From JACESI01 sp964553335 (GTDB lineage Bacteria > Pseudomonadota > Alphaproteobacteria > Rhizobiales > JACESI01), in assembly GCA_964553335.1 (NCBI GenBank), contig CAZKKW010000001.1, positions 5,414-69,413 of the forward strand: a stretch of DNA of 64,000 nucleotides, given 5' to 3'. The notes below the pieces were generated by a model, which searched no databases, had not been told where the DNA came from, and saw only the letters and a list, made by a program, of their open reading frames with translations. Positions 40,974 through 50,925 of this stretch are shown one piece after another (position 1 is the stretch's first letter; each line of letters begins with the position of its first letter). The position numbers and the translations under genes were made by a program.

Positions 40974-43448
40974 ATGTTTTTCAGGTTTTTTGGATATTTG
41001 TTTGGCATAGGAACGGTGTGTTTTATCATCGTTGCTGCGGGTGTCACTTATTATATCAGCGAACAAAAAAAGGATTTGCCTGATTATGAAGTGCTGAGCC
41101 AATACGAACCGCCCGTAATGACCCGTATTCACGCCTCTGATGGTGCCTTGATGGCGGAATATGCAAAACAGCGTCGTTTGTTTTTGCCAAGCCCAGCCAT
41201 TCCAGACCTCATCAAAGCTGCATTTATTTCTGCTGAGGATAAAAACTTCTACAATCACACAGGCATTGATTTGACCGGTATTGGTCGTGCGGTCTACGTG
41301 AATATCCAAAACAAAGTGAGTGGCCGTAACCGTCGTCTTGTTGGTGCGTCGACGATTACACAGCAGGTCGCGAAAAACTTTCTTTTGACGAGCGAGCAAA
41401 AGATCGAGCGTAAAGTACAAGAAATGCTCTTGTCGCTGCGAATTGAGGCGGCATATTCAAAAGAAAAAATTCTAGAACTTTACCTTAATGAAATTTATCT
41501 CGGCCTTGGTGCTTATGGGGTAGGGGCTGCATCACTTGTTTATTTTGATCGCTCAGTCAGTGAAATTTCTCTTGCTGAAGCAGCCTATCTCGCGGCACTG
41601 CCAAAAGGGCCAACGAATTATCATCCATTTAGACACAAAGAGCGCGCTCTTGGTCGCCGCAATTGGGTTATCGACCGTATGGTCGCGAATGGTTACATTT
41701 CGACAGAAGTTGGCGAGAAAGCGAAATCTGAAGATTTGGTCGTTCGTCCGCGTTCTAGGGGAACGAAATTGTTTGCCTCTGAGTACTTCGCGGAAGATGT
41801 TCGCCGTGAACTCATTAAATTATATGGCACGAAAGGCCTTTATGAAGGGGGGCTTTCTGTTCGCACAACATTGGACCCATCCCTTCAGGTGAAAGCACGT
41901 CGGGCTTTGCAAAATGGTTTGTTGGGCTTTGACCGTCGACGCGGCTGGCGCGGTCCTCATGCTAAGTTAGAACTTAAAGATGAATGGGGTAAAGAACTCG
42001 GCGAGGTTAAAGGCCTTCGTGATGTTCCTGAATGGAAACTTGCGGTCGTCCTCGATATGGATGATCAAGGCGCAACGGTCGGCTTGCAGCCATCGAAGCT
42101 TGTCTCTGGCGCGCTGTCGAAAGAGCGCAATAAAGTTCGGGTGCCTGTTGATACAATGAAATGGGCGCGTTGGGCTAAAGGTGATCGACGCGGCATCGCT
42201 GTAAAGACACCACATGATATTCTGTCGATAGGGGATGTTATTTTTGTTCAGCCGAAGAACCGTCGTGCAACCGCTGGTGATTATGCTCTGAGACAAGTGC
42301 CCGAGATTGAAGGCGCTATAACCGCAATGGACCCTTACACAGGCCGCGTTCTTGCAATGGTCGGTGGTTTCAGTTTTTCAGACAGCCAATTTAACCGTGT
42401 ATCACAAGCAAAACGACAACCTGGTTCGTCATTCAAGCCATTTGTTTATGCAGCAGCCCTTGATAATGGCTACACGCCGTCATCTGTGGTGCTTGATGCA
42501 GAAATTGCGATCGACCAAGGTAATGGTCTTGGGATTTGGAAACCTAAAAATTACGGTAAGAAGTTCTACGGCCCGTCAACGCTTCGTCTTGGGATTGAGC
42601 GTTCAAGAAACGCCATGACCGTGCGTTTGGCGAAAGATATGGGCATGCCGCTGGTTGCTGAATACTCAAAACGCTTCGGTATCTATGACAATCTTTCACC
42701 TGTGCTTGCGATGTCTCTTGGGGCTGGTGAAACAACAGCCCTTCGCATGGTGAGTGCTTATTCAGTACTTGCCAATGGTGGCCGTAAGATTGAACCAACT
42801 TTGATTGACCGTATTCAAGACCGCTACGGTAAAACAGTGTTTAAACACGACAAGCGTATTTGTGAGGGCTGTGAAGCAAATGCTTGGGAAAATCAGAATG
42901 AACCAGTCCTGATTGACGAGCGCGAACAGGTACTTGACCCAATGACCGCTTATCAAGTGACGTCTATGATGGAAGGCGTTGTAAAACGCGGTACTGGTGC
43001 TGCAGTTAAAGCTCTTGGCAAGCCAATTGCTGGTAAAACAGGCACAACAAACGATGAAAAAGACGCATGGTTTGTTGGTTATGCGCCGGACCTTGTTGTT
43101 GGTGTTTATGTCGGTTACGACACGCCACGTGCAATGGGTAAAGGTAATACAGGCGGCCAGTTGGCAGCACCTATCTTTGCAGCATTCATGGAAGAGGCTC
43201 TTAAAGGTAAGCCGCCTGTAGAGTTTCGCGTTCCTGAAGGTCTGACATTGATTTCAATTAACGCGAAAACGGGCCTTCGCACGAGTTCAACAGGTGATGG
43301 AACAATCTTAGAAGCCTTCAAGCCGGGCACCGCACCGCCTAGCCAAACAGACGTTATTGGTTATTCAGCAGCTCTAGGTGGCGCACCTATCACCCGTTCG
43401 CAAGAAACAGACCGAGCCATCATCTCCGGTACTGGCGGACTTTATTAA
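40974..43448 (+). CDS. mrcA: Penicillin-binding protein 1A
   Basis: This 824-residue class A PBP polymerises and crosslinks peptidoglycan. A membrane anchor (about residues 4-27) is followed by a GT51 transglycosylase domain with FISAEDKNFYNHTGID, GASTITQQVAKNF and NEIYLGLGAYGVGAAS. The transpeptidase domain has the nucleophile in QPGSSFKPFVYA (SxxK), SRNAMTVRLA (SxN) and AGKTGTTNDEKD (KTG). An OB-like insert lies between the two (residues about 320-440). Order amidase, PBP1A, prfB is typical of the order. Confidence 0.96.
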   Translation: MFFRFFGYLFGIGTVCFIIVAAGVTYYISEQKKDLPDYEVLSQYEPPVMTRIHASDGALMAEYAKQRRLFLPSPAIPDLIKAAFISAEDKNFYNHTGIDLTGIGRAVYVNIQNKVSGRNRRLVGASTITQQVAKNFLLTSEQKIERKVQEMLLSLRIEAAYSKEKILELYLNEIYLGLGAYGVGAASLVYFDRSVSEISLAEAAYLAALPKGPTNYHPFRHKERALGRRNWVIDRMVANGYISTEVGEKAKSEDLVVRPRSRGTKLFASEYFAEDVRRELIKLYGTKGLYEGGLSVRTTLDPSLQVKARRALQNGLLGFDRRRGWRGPHAKLELKDEWGKELGEVKGLRDVPEWKLAVVLDMDDQGATVGLQPSKLVSGALSKERNKVRVPVDTMKWARWAKGDRRGIAVKTPHDILSIGDVIFVQPKNRRATAGDYALRQVPEIEGAITAMDPYTGRVLAMVGGFSFSDSQFNRVSQAKRQPGSSFKPFVYAAALDNGYTPSSVVLDAEIAIDQGNGLGIWKPKNYGKKFYGPSTLRLGIERSRNAMTVRLAKDMGMPLVAEYSKRFGIYDNLSPVLAMSLGAGETTALRMVSAYSVLANGGRKIEPTLIDRIQDRYGKTVFKHDKRICEGCEANAWENQNEPVLIDEREQVLDPMTAYQVTSMMEGVVKRGTGAAVKALGKPIAGKTGTTNDEKDAWFVGYAPDLVVGVYVGYDTPRAMGKGNTGGQLAAPIFAAFMEEALKGKPPVEFRVPEGLTLISINAKTGLRTSSTGDGTILEAFKPGTAPPSQTDVIGYSAALGGAPITRSQETDRAIISGTGGLY

Positions 43449-43481
43449 GTAGCTAACAAGCGAATTCCATCCTTGACGGTT

Positions 43482-43507
43482 TGCCGCGTATGACTATTGT
43501 CGCGGCA
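43482..43507. other. Inverted repeat between PBP1A and prfB
   Basis: TGCCGCG (43482-43488) and CGCGGCA (43501-43507) form a 7-bp perfect stem with a 12-nt loop. A possible promoter (TTGACG at 43473, TATTGT at 43495, spacer 16) overlaps it. No T run follows, so it is not a clear terminator. Confidence 0.4.
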
Positions 43508-43528
43508 GACTGTTAAAGGCAAAAAACT

Positions 43529-44660
43529 ATGCGCGCAGAAACCCAATCGACCATCGAAGAAATCAAGCAGGCGCTTAGCTTGCTGAGGAGGCACCTTTGA
43601 CTGGGATAGCGCCGTCAAACGCTTAGAGGCATTGAATGCCAAGGTGGAAGACCCGAACCTGTGGGATGACGCTGCCAATGCACAAAAAGTAATGCGCGAA
43701 CGTCAACAGCTTGATGACCAAATGTCATCTGTTACCCAAGTTGAAACAGACCTCAACGACGCCATCGAGTTGATTGAACTTGGTGAGATGGAAGATGACG
43801 CGGATGTCGTAGCAGAGGCCGAAGCTGGCCTTACCGATATGCTAGAGATGATTGCCCGCAAACAGGTGGAAACACTCCTATCTGGCGAAGCAGACGGCAA
43901 TGACACTTATATCGAGGTGCATTCCGGCGCCGGCGGCACAGAAAGCCAAGATTGGGCGTCAATGCTCATGCGCATGTATACGCGCTGGGCAGAACGCAGC
44001 CAATTCAAAGTTGAAGTGCTGGAGATGCAAGACGGCGAAGAAGCTGGCATAAAATCTGTGACTTTGTTGATTAAGGGCCAAAATGCCTATGGTTGGGGCA
44101 AAACAGAATCAGGCGTGCATCGTCTGGTTCGCATTTCTCCCTTTGACAGTCAAAACCGTCGCCACACCAGTTTTGCAAGCGTGTGGGTGTATCCGGTTGT
44201 TGACGATTCCATTGAGATTGAAGTGTCTGAAAGTGATGTGCGCATTGATACCTACCGCGCTTCAGGCGCGGGTGGGCAGCACGTTAACACCACAGATAGT
44301 GCGGTGCGCATCACCCATATTGAAACAGGCATTGTCGCCCAGTGTCAAAACGGTCGCTCACAACACCAAAACAAAGCAACCGCTTGGCAAATGTTGCGCG
44401 CGCGCCTTTATGAAGAAGAGCTAAAACGCCGCGAAGAAGAAGCAAATGCCAGTTCAGCCACAAAAACCGATATTGGTTGGGGGCACCAGATCCGTTCTTA
44501 TGTTTTACAGCCCTATCAAATGGTCAAAGACCTGCGTACAGGCGTTGAAAGCGGCAATCCACAAGCGGTCCTCGATGGTGATTTAGATAAATACATGGAA
44601 GCAGCTCTTGCCCAACGGGTTATGGGCGGCGGTGAGCCTGTCGAAGACCTAGACGCTTAA
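43529..44660 (+). CDS. prfB: Peptide chain release factor 2, programmed +1 frameshift
   Basis: RF2 reads UGA and UAA stop codons and releases the finished peptide. The gene starts at ATG 43529 and the first 23 codons end at an in-frame TGA (43598-43600); the rest continues in the +1 frame to 44660, giving 376 residues (join 43529-43597 and 43599-44660). The body has the tripeptide anticodon in RISPFDSQNRRH and the catalytic GGQ in SGAGGQHVNTTDSAVR. Reading only the second frame would give a falsely short gene beginning near 43632. It converges with nadK. Confidence 0.96.
43586..43601 (+). promoter_or_regulatory. prfB: prfB programmed frameshift site
   Basis: AGGAGG (43586-43591), three spacer bases, then CTT TGA C (43595-43601) is the classical RF2 autoregulatory site: an internal Shine-Dalgarno-like sequence promotes slippage at CTT when RF2 is scarce and the UGA is read slowly. 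Confidence 0.97.
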
Positions 44661-44683
44661 CCCAGGCGTCGTGGGTGAAACTG

Positions 44684-45448
44684 TTAGTTTCTGAATTGTT
44701 CGTCCAAAATTCGGTCTTCCCATGAATGGCTGGCATCAAACATGATCACAGCGCTTTGGCTTTGATCTTCATGGATGCGCACCTCGGTGATGGATTTCAT
44801 TTCGGTATGATCCGCAACAGCATTCACAGGGCGTTTTTCGTGTTCCAATACCTCAATCTTGACGTGAGATTGGTTCGGCAACAAAGCGCCATTCCAACGT
44901 CTTGGTCTAAACGGGCTGATGGGTGTTAGTGCCAATAAAGGCGCACGGATTGGGATAATGGGGCCTTGAGCGGAAAAGTTATAAGCCGTGCTGCCTTGCG
45001 GTGTTGCACACAAAATGCCGTCACAAACGAGCTCTGGAAGCCGCACTTTGCCATCAATTGAAATGCGCAGTTTTGCCGCTTGATAAGATTGACGAAATAG
45101 CGAAACCTCATTCAGGGCGAGGGCATGGGACATGTTGCCATCCCCATCAACGGTGGTCATGGAAAGCGGGTAGATGCGTGTTGAAACCGCGTCGGCAACC
45201 CGCTTTGGCAACCCTTCCGCATAATATTCATTCATCAAGAAACCAATGGTTCCTTTGTTCATGCCATAAATGGGTGTGTTTTTGTTGAGAACAGAGTTGA
45301 CCGTATGCAGCATCATGCCGTCGCCGCCAAGGGCCACAATGACTTCGGCGGAATCAGCTTCGCATTGTCCATAAAGGTCGATGCATTCTTGCAGCGCTTG
45401 TTGCGCGTCTTCCGCCTGTGAGGCGACAAAATGGAATTTAATAGTCAC
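44684..45448 (-). CDS. nadK: NAD kinase
   Basis: NadK phosphorylates NAD to NADP. The 254-residue product has the GGDG motif in VIVALGGDGMMLHTV (about residue 44), GMNKGTIGFLMNEY, and the substrate-binding CATPQGSTAYNFSAQGPI. The end EDRILDEQF is usual in alphaproteobacterial NadK. The start is GTG 45448. It is convergent with prfB and preceded by a small membrane protein gene on the same strand. Confidence 0.95.
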   Translation of the reverse strand: MTIKFHFVASQAEDAQQALQECIDLYGQCEADSAEVIVALGGDGMMLHTVNSVLNKNTPIYGMNKGTIGFLMNEYYAEGLPKRVADAVSTRIYPLSMTTVDGDGNMSHALALNEVSLFRQSYQAAKLRISIDGKVRLPELVCDGILCATPQGSTAYNFSAQGPIIPIRAPLLALTPISPFRPRRWNGALLPNQSHVKIEVLEHEKRPVNAVADHTEMKSITEVRIHEDQSQSAVIMFDASHSWEDRILDEQFRN

Positions 45449-45552
45449 TGTGTCGCGCCATGCCCATAAGTTACGAGCAAACGTCTTATCACACCTAGCA
45501 TCGTGTGATCAATTGTCGCGTTTACGGCAATTTTTAACGAGGTATCACCAGC

Positions 45553-45654
45553 TTACACCATAAGAGCTGCAATAACGCCAACCCATAGGATAAGCGAAAA
45601 ACCAAGACCAATTGCAAAATGCCGCCAAATTGAATTTTTGTTTTCGTCCGCCAT
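45553..45654 (-). CDS. 33-residue single-pass membrane protein
   Basis: A short frame from ATG 45654 encodes MADENKNSIWRHFAIG followed by a hydrophobic segment (about residues 13-32, FSLILWVGVIAALMV at the end). AAAGGGGA lies six bases before the ATG, a good ribosome binding site. The polar start and single membrane helix fit a small inner-membrane protein. The frame is open further upstream but the longer version (to 45906) has no protein-like character and runs into the divergent gene. I do not know the family. Confidence 0.6.
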   Translation of the reverse strand: MADENKNSIWRHFAIGLGFSLILWVGVIAALMV

Positions 45655-45812
45655 GGTATTCCCCTTTCTAGAATAAAGCCTAAAGAACGGTTCGCTAAGA
45701 GGCGAGTAAACCGTACTCATCTTGTTGTGAGTCTCATGTGATGCTGGAACGTAAGAGCTGATTGTGTCAAAGATATTACTTGGATGTTGATTGTGTTGAA
45801 TTGAGGTAAAGC

Positions 45813-47147
45813 GTGGCGTTAGATCTGCTAACGGTGAATGATGAGTTGGGCGAATATCCGCCTTCTTATTACACGGCAACTGCGTCTCAACCGCCGCTTC
45901 AAACAAGTTTAAGTGACAAGCTTTTTGTGGATGTCTGCATTATTGGGGCAGGCTACACAGGCCTATCTGCGGCCCTTCATCTTGCTAAGGCTGGGCGTCG
46001 TGTCGTGGTGCTGGAAGCGCACCGTGTGGGGTGGGGTGCATCAGGTCGCAACGGCGGGCAGCTTGGAACAGGCCAGCGCCGCGATCAAGACGAACTTGAA
46101 GCAATGCTTGGCAAGACAGCCGCCCACGAAATGTGGACCTTGGCAGAAGACGCTAAAACGCTCGTGAAATCCTTAATCAATGACCTCGATATTGATTGTG
46201 ATTATCATTCCGGCATTGTGCACGCAGACCACAAACGATCCTATGTGAAGGAAAGCGAGCAATATGCTGACTTTCTTCAAAAGGAATACGGATACAATGA
46301 TATTTCATATCTTAATCAATCATCGGTGCACGAGATCGTTGGCTGTGAGGGGTATTATGGCGGTACGCTCGATTTAGGAGCAGGGCATCTTCATCCCCTC
46401 AAATTTGCCTTTGGCCTCGCTAAGGCTGCAAGTGAGGCCGGCGTACAAATTTTTGAAAATAGTTTTGTGACCGAGGTGAGCCAAAGCAATAAGCCCATTG
46501 TTAAAACAGCCACTGGCGAAGTGGTGTGCGATACGGTCCTTTTTGCCTGCAATGGCTATCTCGGCAATCTTGGAGACAAGACAACAGCACCGTGTCGCAG
46601 TCGCGTTATGCCGATCAATAATTTCATCATCGTCAGTGAGCCATTGGATGATGATTTCGCTGATAGTGTATTGAAGAATGACTATGCGGTGGCCGATAGC
46701 CGTTTTGTGGTGAACTATTTTAGAATGGTGCGTGATGCGCCTGATCGGCCTAAACGTCTTCTTTTTGGCGGGGGTGAGAATTACGGCTATCGCTTCCCAA
46801 AGGATATCAAAGCCTTCGTCAAAAAGCCGATGATAAAGGTCTATCCGCAAATGAGGCCCCATGCGATTGACTATGGCTGGGGTGGTACGCTTGCGATCAC
46901 TGTGCCACGAATGCCCGCTTTCCAACGTCTCAACGCCAATATGTATGCAGCCAGCGGTTATTCAGGTCACGGTGTCGGCATGGCGACAATGGGCGGCAAA
47001 ATACTTGCCGATGTGGTGCTTGGCGATAGTGACAAGTTCGATCTATTTCAAAAGGTGCCGAAGATGGGTTTTCCGGGCAATTCACTCCTGCGCTGGCCGT
47101 TGCTTGTTGCTGCCATGACATATTATTCTATTCGCGATAGATTATAA
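45813..47147 (+). CDS. FAD-dependent oxidoreductase (PuuB/DAO-like)
   Basis: The 444-residue flavoenzyme has the N-terminal FAD motif in VCIIGAGYTGLSAALHLAK (about residue 42) and VVVLEAHRVGWGASGRNGGQ, the glycine-rich signature of the D-amino-acid-oxidase superfamily and close to gamma-glutamylputrescine oxidase. The C-terminal FAD contact reads YAASGYSGHGVGMATMGGKI. It probably oxidises a secondary amine or N-modified amino acid. The start is GTG 45813, with GAGG six bases upstream. No puu or ordal transport genes accompany it, so the substrate is open. Confidence 0.87.
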   Translation: MALDLLTVNDELGEYPPSYYTATASQPPLQTSLSDKLFVDVCIIGAGYTGLSAALHLAKAGRRVVVLEAHRVGWGASGRNGGQLGTGQRRDQDELEAMLGKTAAHEMWTLAEDAKTLVKSLINDLDIDCDYHSGIVHADHKRSYVKESEQYADFLQKEYGYNDISYLNQSSVHEIVGCEGYYGGTLDLGAGHLHPLKFAFGLAKAASEAGVQIFENSFVTEVSQSNKPIVKTATGEVVCDTVLFACNGYLGNLGDKTTAPCRSRVMPINNFIIVSEPLDDDFADSVLKNDYAVADSRFVVNYFRMVRDAPDRPKRLLFGGGENYGYRFPKDIKAFVKKPMIKVYPQMRPHAIDYGWGGTLAITVPRMPAFQRLNANMYAASGYSGHGVGMATMGGKILADVVLGDSDKFDLFQKVPKMGFPGNSLLRWPLLVAAMTYYSIRDRL

Positions 47148-47290
47148 GCGATTTCTTGCAAAGTCGCGTTATGCCCTCGTGCACTACCCATGGGATTGAT
47201 ATAGAATTTGATCGACTACGGATTGATTTTTTGAAGAAAGGTCAGTAGTGTTGACCTAATTGTTGGGGAGGCCAGCATCGGGAGAGAGTT

Positions 47291-50200
47291 ATGAAACACG
47301 AACTACCTAATGCCCATGTGACGTTGGAAGATAAGTACAACGCAGAAAGTGGTCAGGTCTTTATGAGTGGGGTTCAAGCGCTCATTCGCTTGCCGATGAC
47401 TCAAATTAAACGCGACCGTGCTGCGGGCCTGAAAACAGGTGGTTTCATCTCCGGTTATCGCGGCTCTCCTCTTGGCAACTACGATCAGCAACTTCAAAAA
47501 AGCAAAATTTGGCTGGATCAGCACAACATAAAATTTCAACCGGGTGTCAACGAAGAATTAGCCGCAACCGCCGTTTGGGGTAGCCAACAACTTCATTTGT
47601 CGCCGGGTGCTGAATATGATGGCGTGTTTGGCATTTGGTACGGAAAAGGGCCGGGCGTTGACCGTTCTGGTGATGTTTTCAAACATGGCAATGCGGCTGG
47701 TAGCAGCAAGCATGGCGGTGTTTTGTGTTTGGCTGGTGATGATCATGGAGCTAAATCTTCCACATTGCCGCATCAATCTGACCACGCCTTTATGAGTGCG
47801 GTTATGCCGATGCTTTATCCAAGTCACGCAGGTGAGTTTTTGGAATTGGGTTTAGCGGGTATTGCCATGTCTCGCTATTCTGGTTGCTGGACGGGGATGA
47901 AAGTCATCGCCGATACAATTGAGACCACAGGTGTGATTGATCTGGCAGGTGAACAACGTCAATTCGTTGAGCCAACTGATTTTGATATGCCAGAGGATGG
48001 GCTGAATATTCGCTGGCCAGATGATCGCTGGACACAGGACCAACGCTTACAAGAGCAAAAAGGCTATGCTGCCCTTGCATGGGCGCGCGCCAATAAGCTT
48101 GACCGTGTGGTGATGGACACCAAGCGTCCACGAATCGGCATTATCGCGTCCGGAAAATCTTATGAAGATGTGCGTCAGGCCTTACGAGAGCTAGAGATTG
48201 ATGACATAACCGCAGACCGTCTCGGCCTTCGATTGTATAAAGTCGCGATGCCTTGGCCATTAGAGCCTTATGGTGTGCGAGAATTTGCTGAAGGGCTTGA
48301 GACTATTTTGGTGGTCGAAGAACGGCGCGAAATCATTGAAAATCAAATCAAACAACAGCTCTACAATTGGACGCCGAACAAGCGGCCAAAAGTGATTGGT
48401 AAATTTGATATAGAAGATAAACCGTTACTGCCTTTGGGCAAAGAACTGACCACGGGCATTATCGCGCGGGCAATTTGTGACCTTGTGATGAAGGTGCAAA
48501 TGGATTCTGGCCTTAAAGAGCAACTACAAAGGAAACTCGATTGGTTTGCCAGACGTGCTGAAATGCGCAAGAAGCACGTCGCTGCCACTGAACGGTTGCC
48601 TTATTTCTGTTCGGGTTGCCCGCATAACTCCTCAACCAAACTGCCAGATGGTAGCCGTGCTCTTGGCGGGATCGGGTGTCACTTTATGGTGCTTTGGATG
48701 GACCGTAGTACGGAAACCTTTAGCCATATGGGGGGTGAGGGTATCGCGTGGACAGGATCAGCGCCTTACACCAAAGAAAAGCATATTTTCGCTAATTTAG
48801 GCGACGGGACTTATTTCCATTCCGGTTCATTGGCCATTCGCCAAGCGGTCTCCAGTGGTGCGAATATTACCTACAAAATTCTCTATAATGATGCGGTCGC
48901 CATGACAGGCGGGCAATCGGTGGACGGTAGTTTAACGCCGCCCCAAATAACGCATCAACTGTATAATGAAGGCGTCAAAAAGATTTATCTGATTTCAGAT
49001 GAACCTGAACGCTATCCGCAATCTACTTTGGCGCCGGGTGTAACCCTAGGCCATAGAGATACGCTTGATGCAGCCATGAACGATTTAAAAGAAATCGAAG
49101 GTTGTACTGCAATTGTTTATGACCAAACGTGTGCGGCAGAAAAACGTCGCCGTCGTAAGCGTGGTTTGATGGAAGATCCGTCAAAGCGGGTTATGATCAA
49201 TTCCGCCGTCTGTGAAGGCTGCGGTGATTGTTCGGTTCAATCGAATTGTGTTTCTGTTGAACCGCTCGAAACCCCGCTTGGCCGAAAGCGTAAAATCAAT
49301 CAATCTGCTTGTAACAAAGATTTTTCCTGTGTGAACGGGTTCTGCCCATCGTTTGTTACAATTGAAGGCGCTGACTTAAAGAAGAGCGAAGGTCTGCAAA
49401 ACGTTGATTTCTCTTTCCTCCCAGATGCACAAAAAACACCAGCACTAAACAGACCGTATAATATTGCTGTTACAGGTGTAGGTGGAACGGGTGTTTTGAC
49501 GGTTGGTGCAATCATCGGCATGGCGGCCCACCTTGATGGCAAAGCCGCGAATATTCTCGATATGTCTGGCATTGCCCAAAAGGGTGGGGCGGTTATTAGC
49601 CATGTGAGATTGGCTGAAAATGCTGAAGACATAGGTGCTGCCCGCCTTTCAACAGGCTCCGCAGATTTGCTTATCGCGGCTGATAATGTGGTTGCTGGCA
49701 CTGTTGACGGCGTCGTTCTTTGCGAGGCGGACCACACATCAGGCGTCGTCAATTCTCACCTAACGCCAACCCAAGAATTTGTTCGCGAGCGTGATTTTGA
49801 TTTCCAAGAATATGCAGTGATGGGTAAAATCAAAGAGGCTGTTGGTGATGACCTGAGCACCCACAACTTTACTGAAATTGCTGAAGCTGCATGTGGTGAC
49901 ACCATCGCAACCAACATAATGATGGTCGGTTACGCCTATCAAACAGGCAAGTTGCCAGTAACGCGCGAAGCTATTGAGCGGGCAATTGAACTGAATGGTG
50001 TTGCTGTTGAATTCAATTTACGTGCGTTTAGTTGGGGACGTTTGCTGGCTCATGATCCTGAACGCTTGCAAGAATTACTCGGCGATGCCTTGCCTGAACA
50101 TGTGGCCATTCCGCGTACACTAGAAGAGATTGTGGAACATCGCGCAAAACACCTGACAGAGTACCAAAACAAGGCACTGGCCAAACGTTTCCGTGCCTTC

Positions 50201-50788
50201 ATTGCAAAATGTCAGGATGGAACGCTGAATGCTGGGGTGAGTGACACAATCACGGTAGAAATCGCCAGAAATTACGCAAAGCTTCTGTCTTACAAAGATG
50301 AATATGAAGTAGCGCGTCTCTTCACCACGCCTGAGTTTGAGGCAGAGATTGCTCAGACATTTGAAAAAGGGGGACGGTTAAATTTCCATTTGGCGCCGCC
50401 ACTAAGGTCGAAGATGGATCCCAATACCGGACGCCCCAAGAAAAAGAGATACGGCCCTTCCATGTTGCGGATGTTCCGTTTGATGAAGAAATTCAAGTTT
50501 CTACGCGGGACACCGTTTGACATCTTCGGATATTCACAAGAACGCAAAGCTGAGCGCCAGTTGATCAAGGATTATGAAAAAACAATCCGTCATGTTTTGA
50601 GACAAGTATCAAGGAAAACAGAAGCCTTGGGAATCGAGATCGCAGCCTTGCCAAAAGACATACGGGGGTATGGCCCGATCAAAGATAAGGCGATTGCTGA
50701 ATATTATGCAAAAAATGCTGAATTGATCGACCGTTTAGACAACCCACCTGCGGTTGAACCAAAACAGGTCAAAGAGGCTGCAGAATAA
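47291..50788 (+). CDS. Fused indolepyruvate ferredoxin oxidoreductase
   Basis: The 1165-residue protein combines the alpha and beta parts of indolepyruvate:acceptor oxidoreductase, which decarboxylates aryl- or branched 2-oxo acids to acyl-CoA using TPP and iron-sulphur clusters. The N-terminal pyrimidine-binding domain starts near FMSGVQALIRLPMTQ and has GFISGYRGSPLGNYD; the TPP domain has FCSGCPHNSSTKL and IGCHFMVLWMDR. Cluster ligands are in VCEGCGDCSVQSNC and ACNKDFSCVNGFC. The gamma (IorB) domain starts at about residue 720 with IAVTGVGGTGVLTVG. Such fused forms are common in aerobic Alphaproteobacteria. The gene stands alone between gaps of about 140 and 130 bp. Confidence 0.93.
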   Translation: MKHELPNAHVTLEDKYNAESGQVFMSGVQALIRLPMTQIKRDRAAGLKTGGFISGYRGSPLGNYDQQLQKSKIWLDQHNIKFQPGVNEELAATAVWGSQQLHLSPGAEYDGVFGIWYGKGPGVDRSGDVFKHGNAAGSSKHGGVLCLAGDDHGAKSSTLPHQSDHAFMSAVMPMLYPSHAGEFLELGLAGIAMSRYSGCWTGMKVIADTIETTGVIDLAGEQRQFVEPTDFDMPEDGLNIRWPDDRWTQDQRLQEQKGYAALAWARANKLDRVVMDTKRPRIGIIASGKSYEDVRQALRELEIDDITADRLGLRLYKVAMPWPLEPYGVREFAEGLETILVVEERREIIENQIKQQLYNWTPNKRPKVIGKFDIEDKPLLPLGKELTTGIIARAICDLVMKVQMDSGLKEQLQRKLDWFARRAEMRKKHVAATERLPYFCSGCPHNSSTKLPDGSRALGGIGCHFMVLWMDRSTETFSHMGGEGIAWTGSAPYTKEKHIFANLGDGTYFHSGSLAIRQAVSSGANITYKILYNDAVAMTGGQSVDGSLTPPQITHQLYNEGVKKIYLISDEPERYPQSTLAPGVTLGHRDTLDAAMNDLKEIEGCTAIVYDQTCAAEKRRRRKRGLMEDPSKRVMINSAVCEGCGDCSVQSNCVSVEPLETPLGRKRKINQSACNKDFSCVNGFCPSFVTIEGADLKKSEGLQNVDFSFLPDAQKTPALNRPYNIAVTGVGGTGVLTVGAIIGMAAHLDGKAANILDMSGIAQKGGAVISHVRLAENAEDIGAARLSTGSADLLIAADNVVAGTVDGVVLCEADHTSGVVNSHLTPTQEFVRERDFDFQEYAVMGKIKEAVGDDLSTHNFTEIAEAACGDTIATNIMMVGYAYQTGKLPVTREAIERAIELNGVAVEFNLRAFSWGRLLAHDPERLQELLGDALPEHVAIPRTLEEIVEHRAKHLTEYQNKALAKRFRAFIAKCQDGTLNAGVSDTITVEIARNYAKLLSYKDEYEVARLFTTPEFEAEIAQTFEKGGRLNFHLAPPLRSKMDPNTGRPKKKRYGPSMLRMFRLMKKFKFLRGTPFDIFGYSQERKAERQLIKDYEKTIRHVLRQVSRKTEALGIEIAALPKDIRGYGPIKDKAIAEYYAKNAELIDRLDNPPAVEPKQVKEAAE

Positions 50789-50870
50789 CCTGTGTTTGAT
50801 CGTCGGTTCATATATAAGGTATAAGGCGTAAGAATCACAGTAGATAACAACAGAGTGAGGTTAAGCAGTA

Positions 50871-50900
50871 TTGACCTCGCGTCCGTTATGTTATCTTCTA
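50871..50900 (+). promoter_or_regulatory. Possible promoter of the SCO cluster
   Basis: TTGACC (50871-50876) is followed by -10-like options TATCTT (50892, spacer 15) or TTCTAT (50895, spacer 18). It lies about 30 bp before the first gene of the three-gene cluster. The match is modest. Confidence 0.35.
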
Positions 50901-50925
50901 TGTTCGAATTAAATGGGAGATGACT

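Noticed and set aside
45655..45906. Longer version of the 33-residue membrane protein
   Set aside because: The upstream extension has no protein-like character, overlaps the start of the divergent oxidase gene, and a good ribosome binding site sits at ATG 45654.
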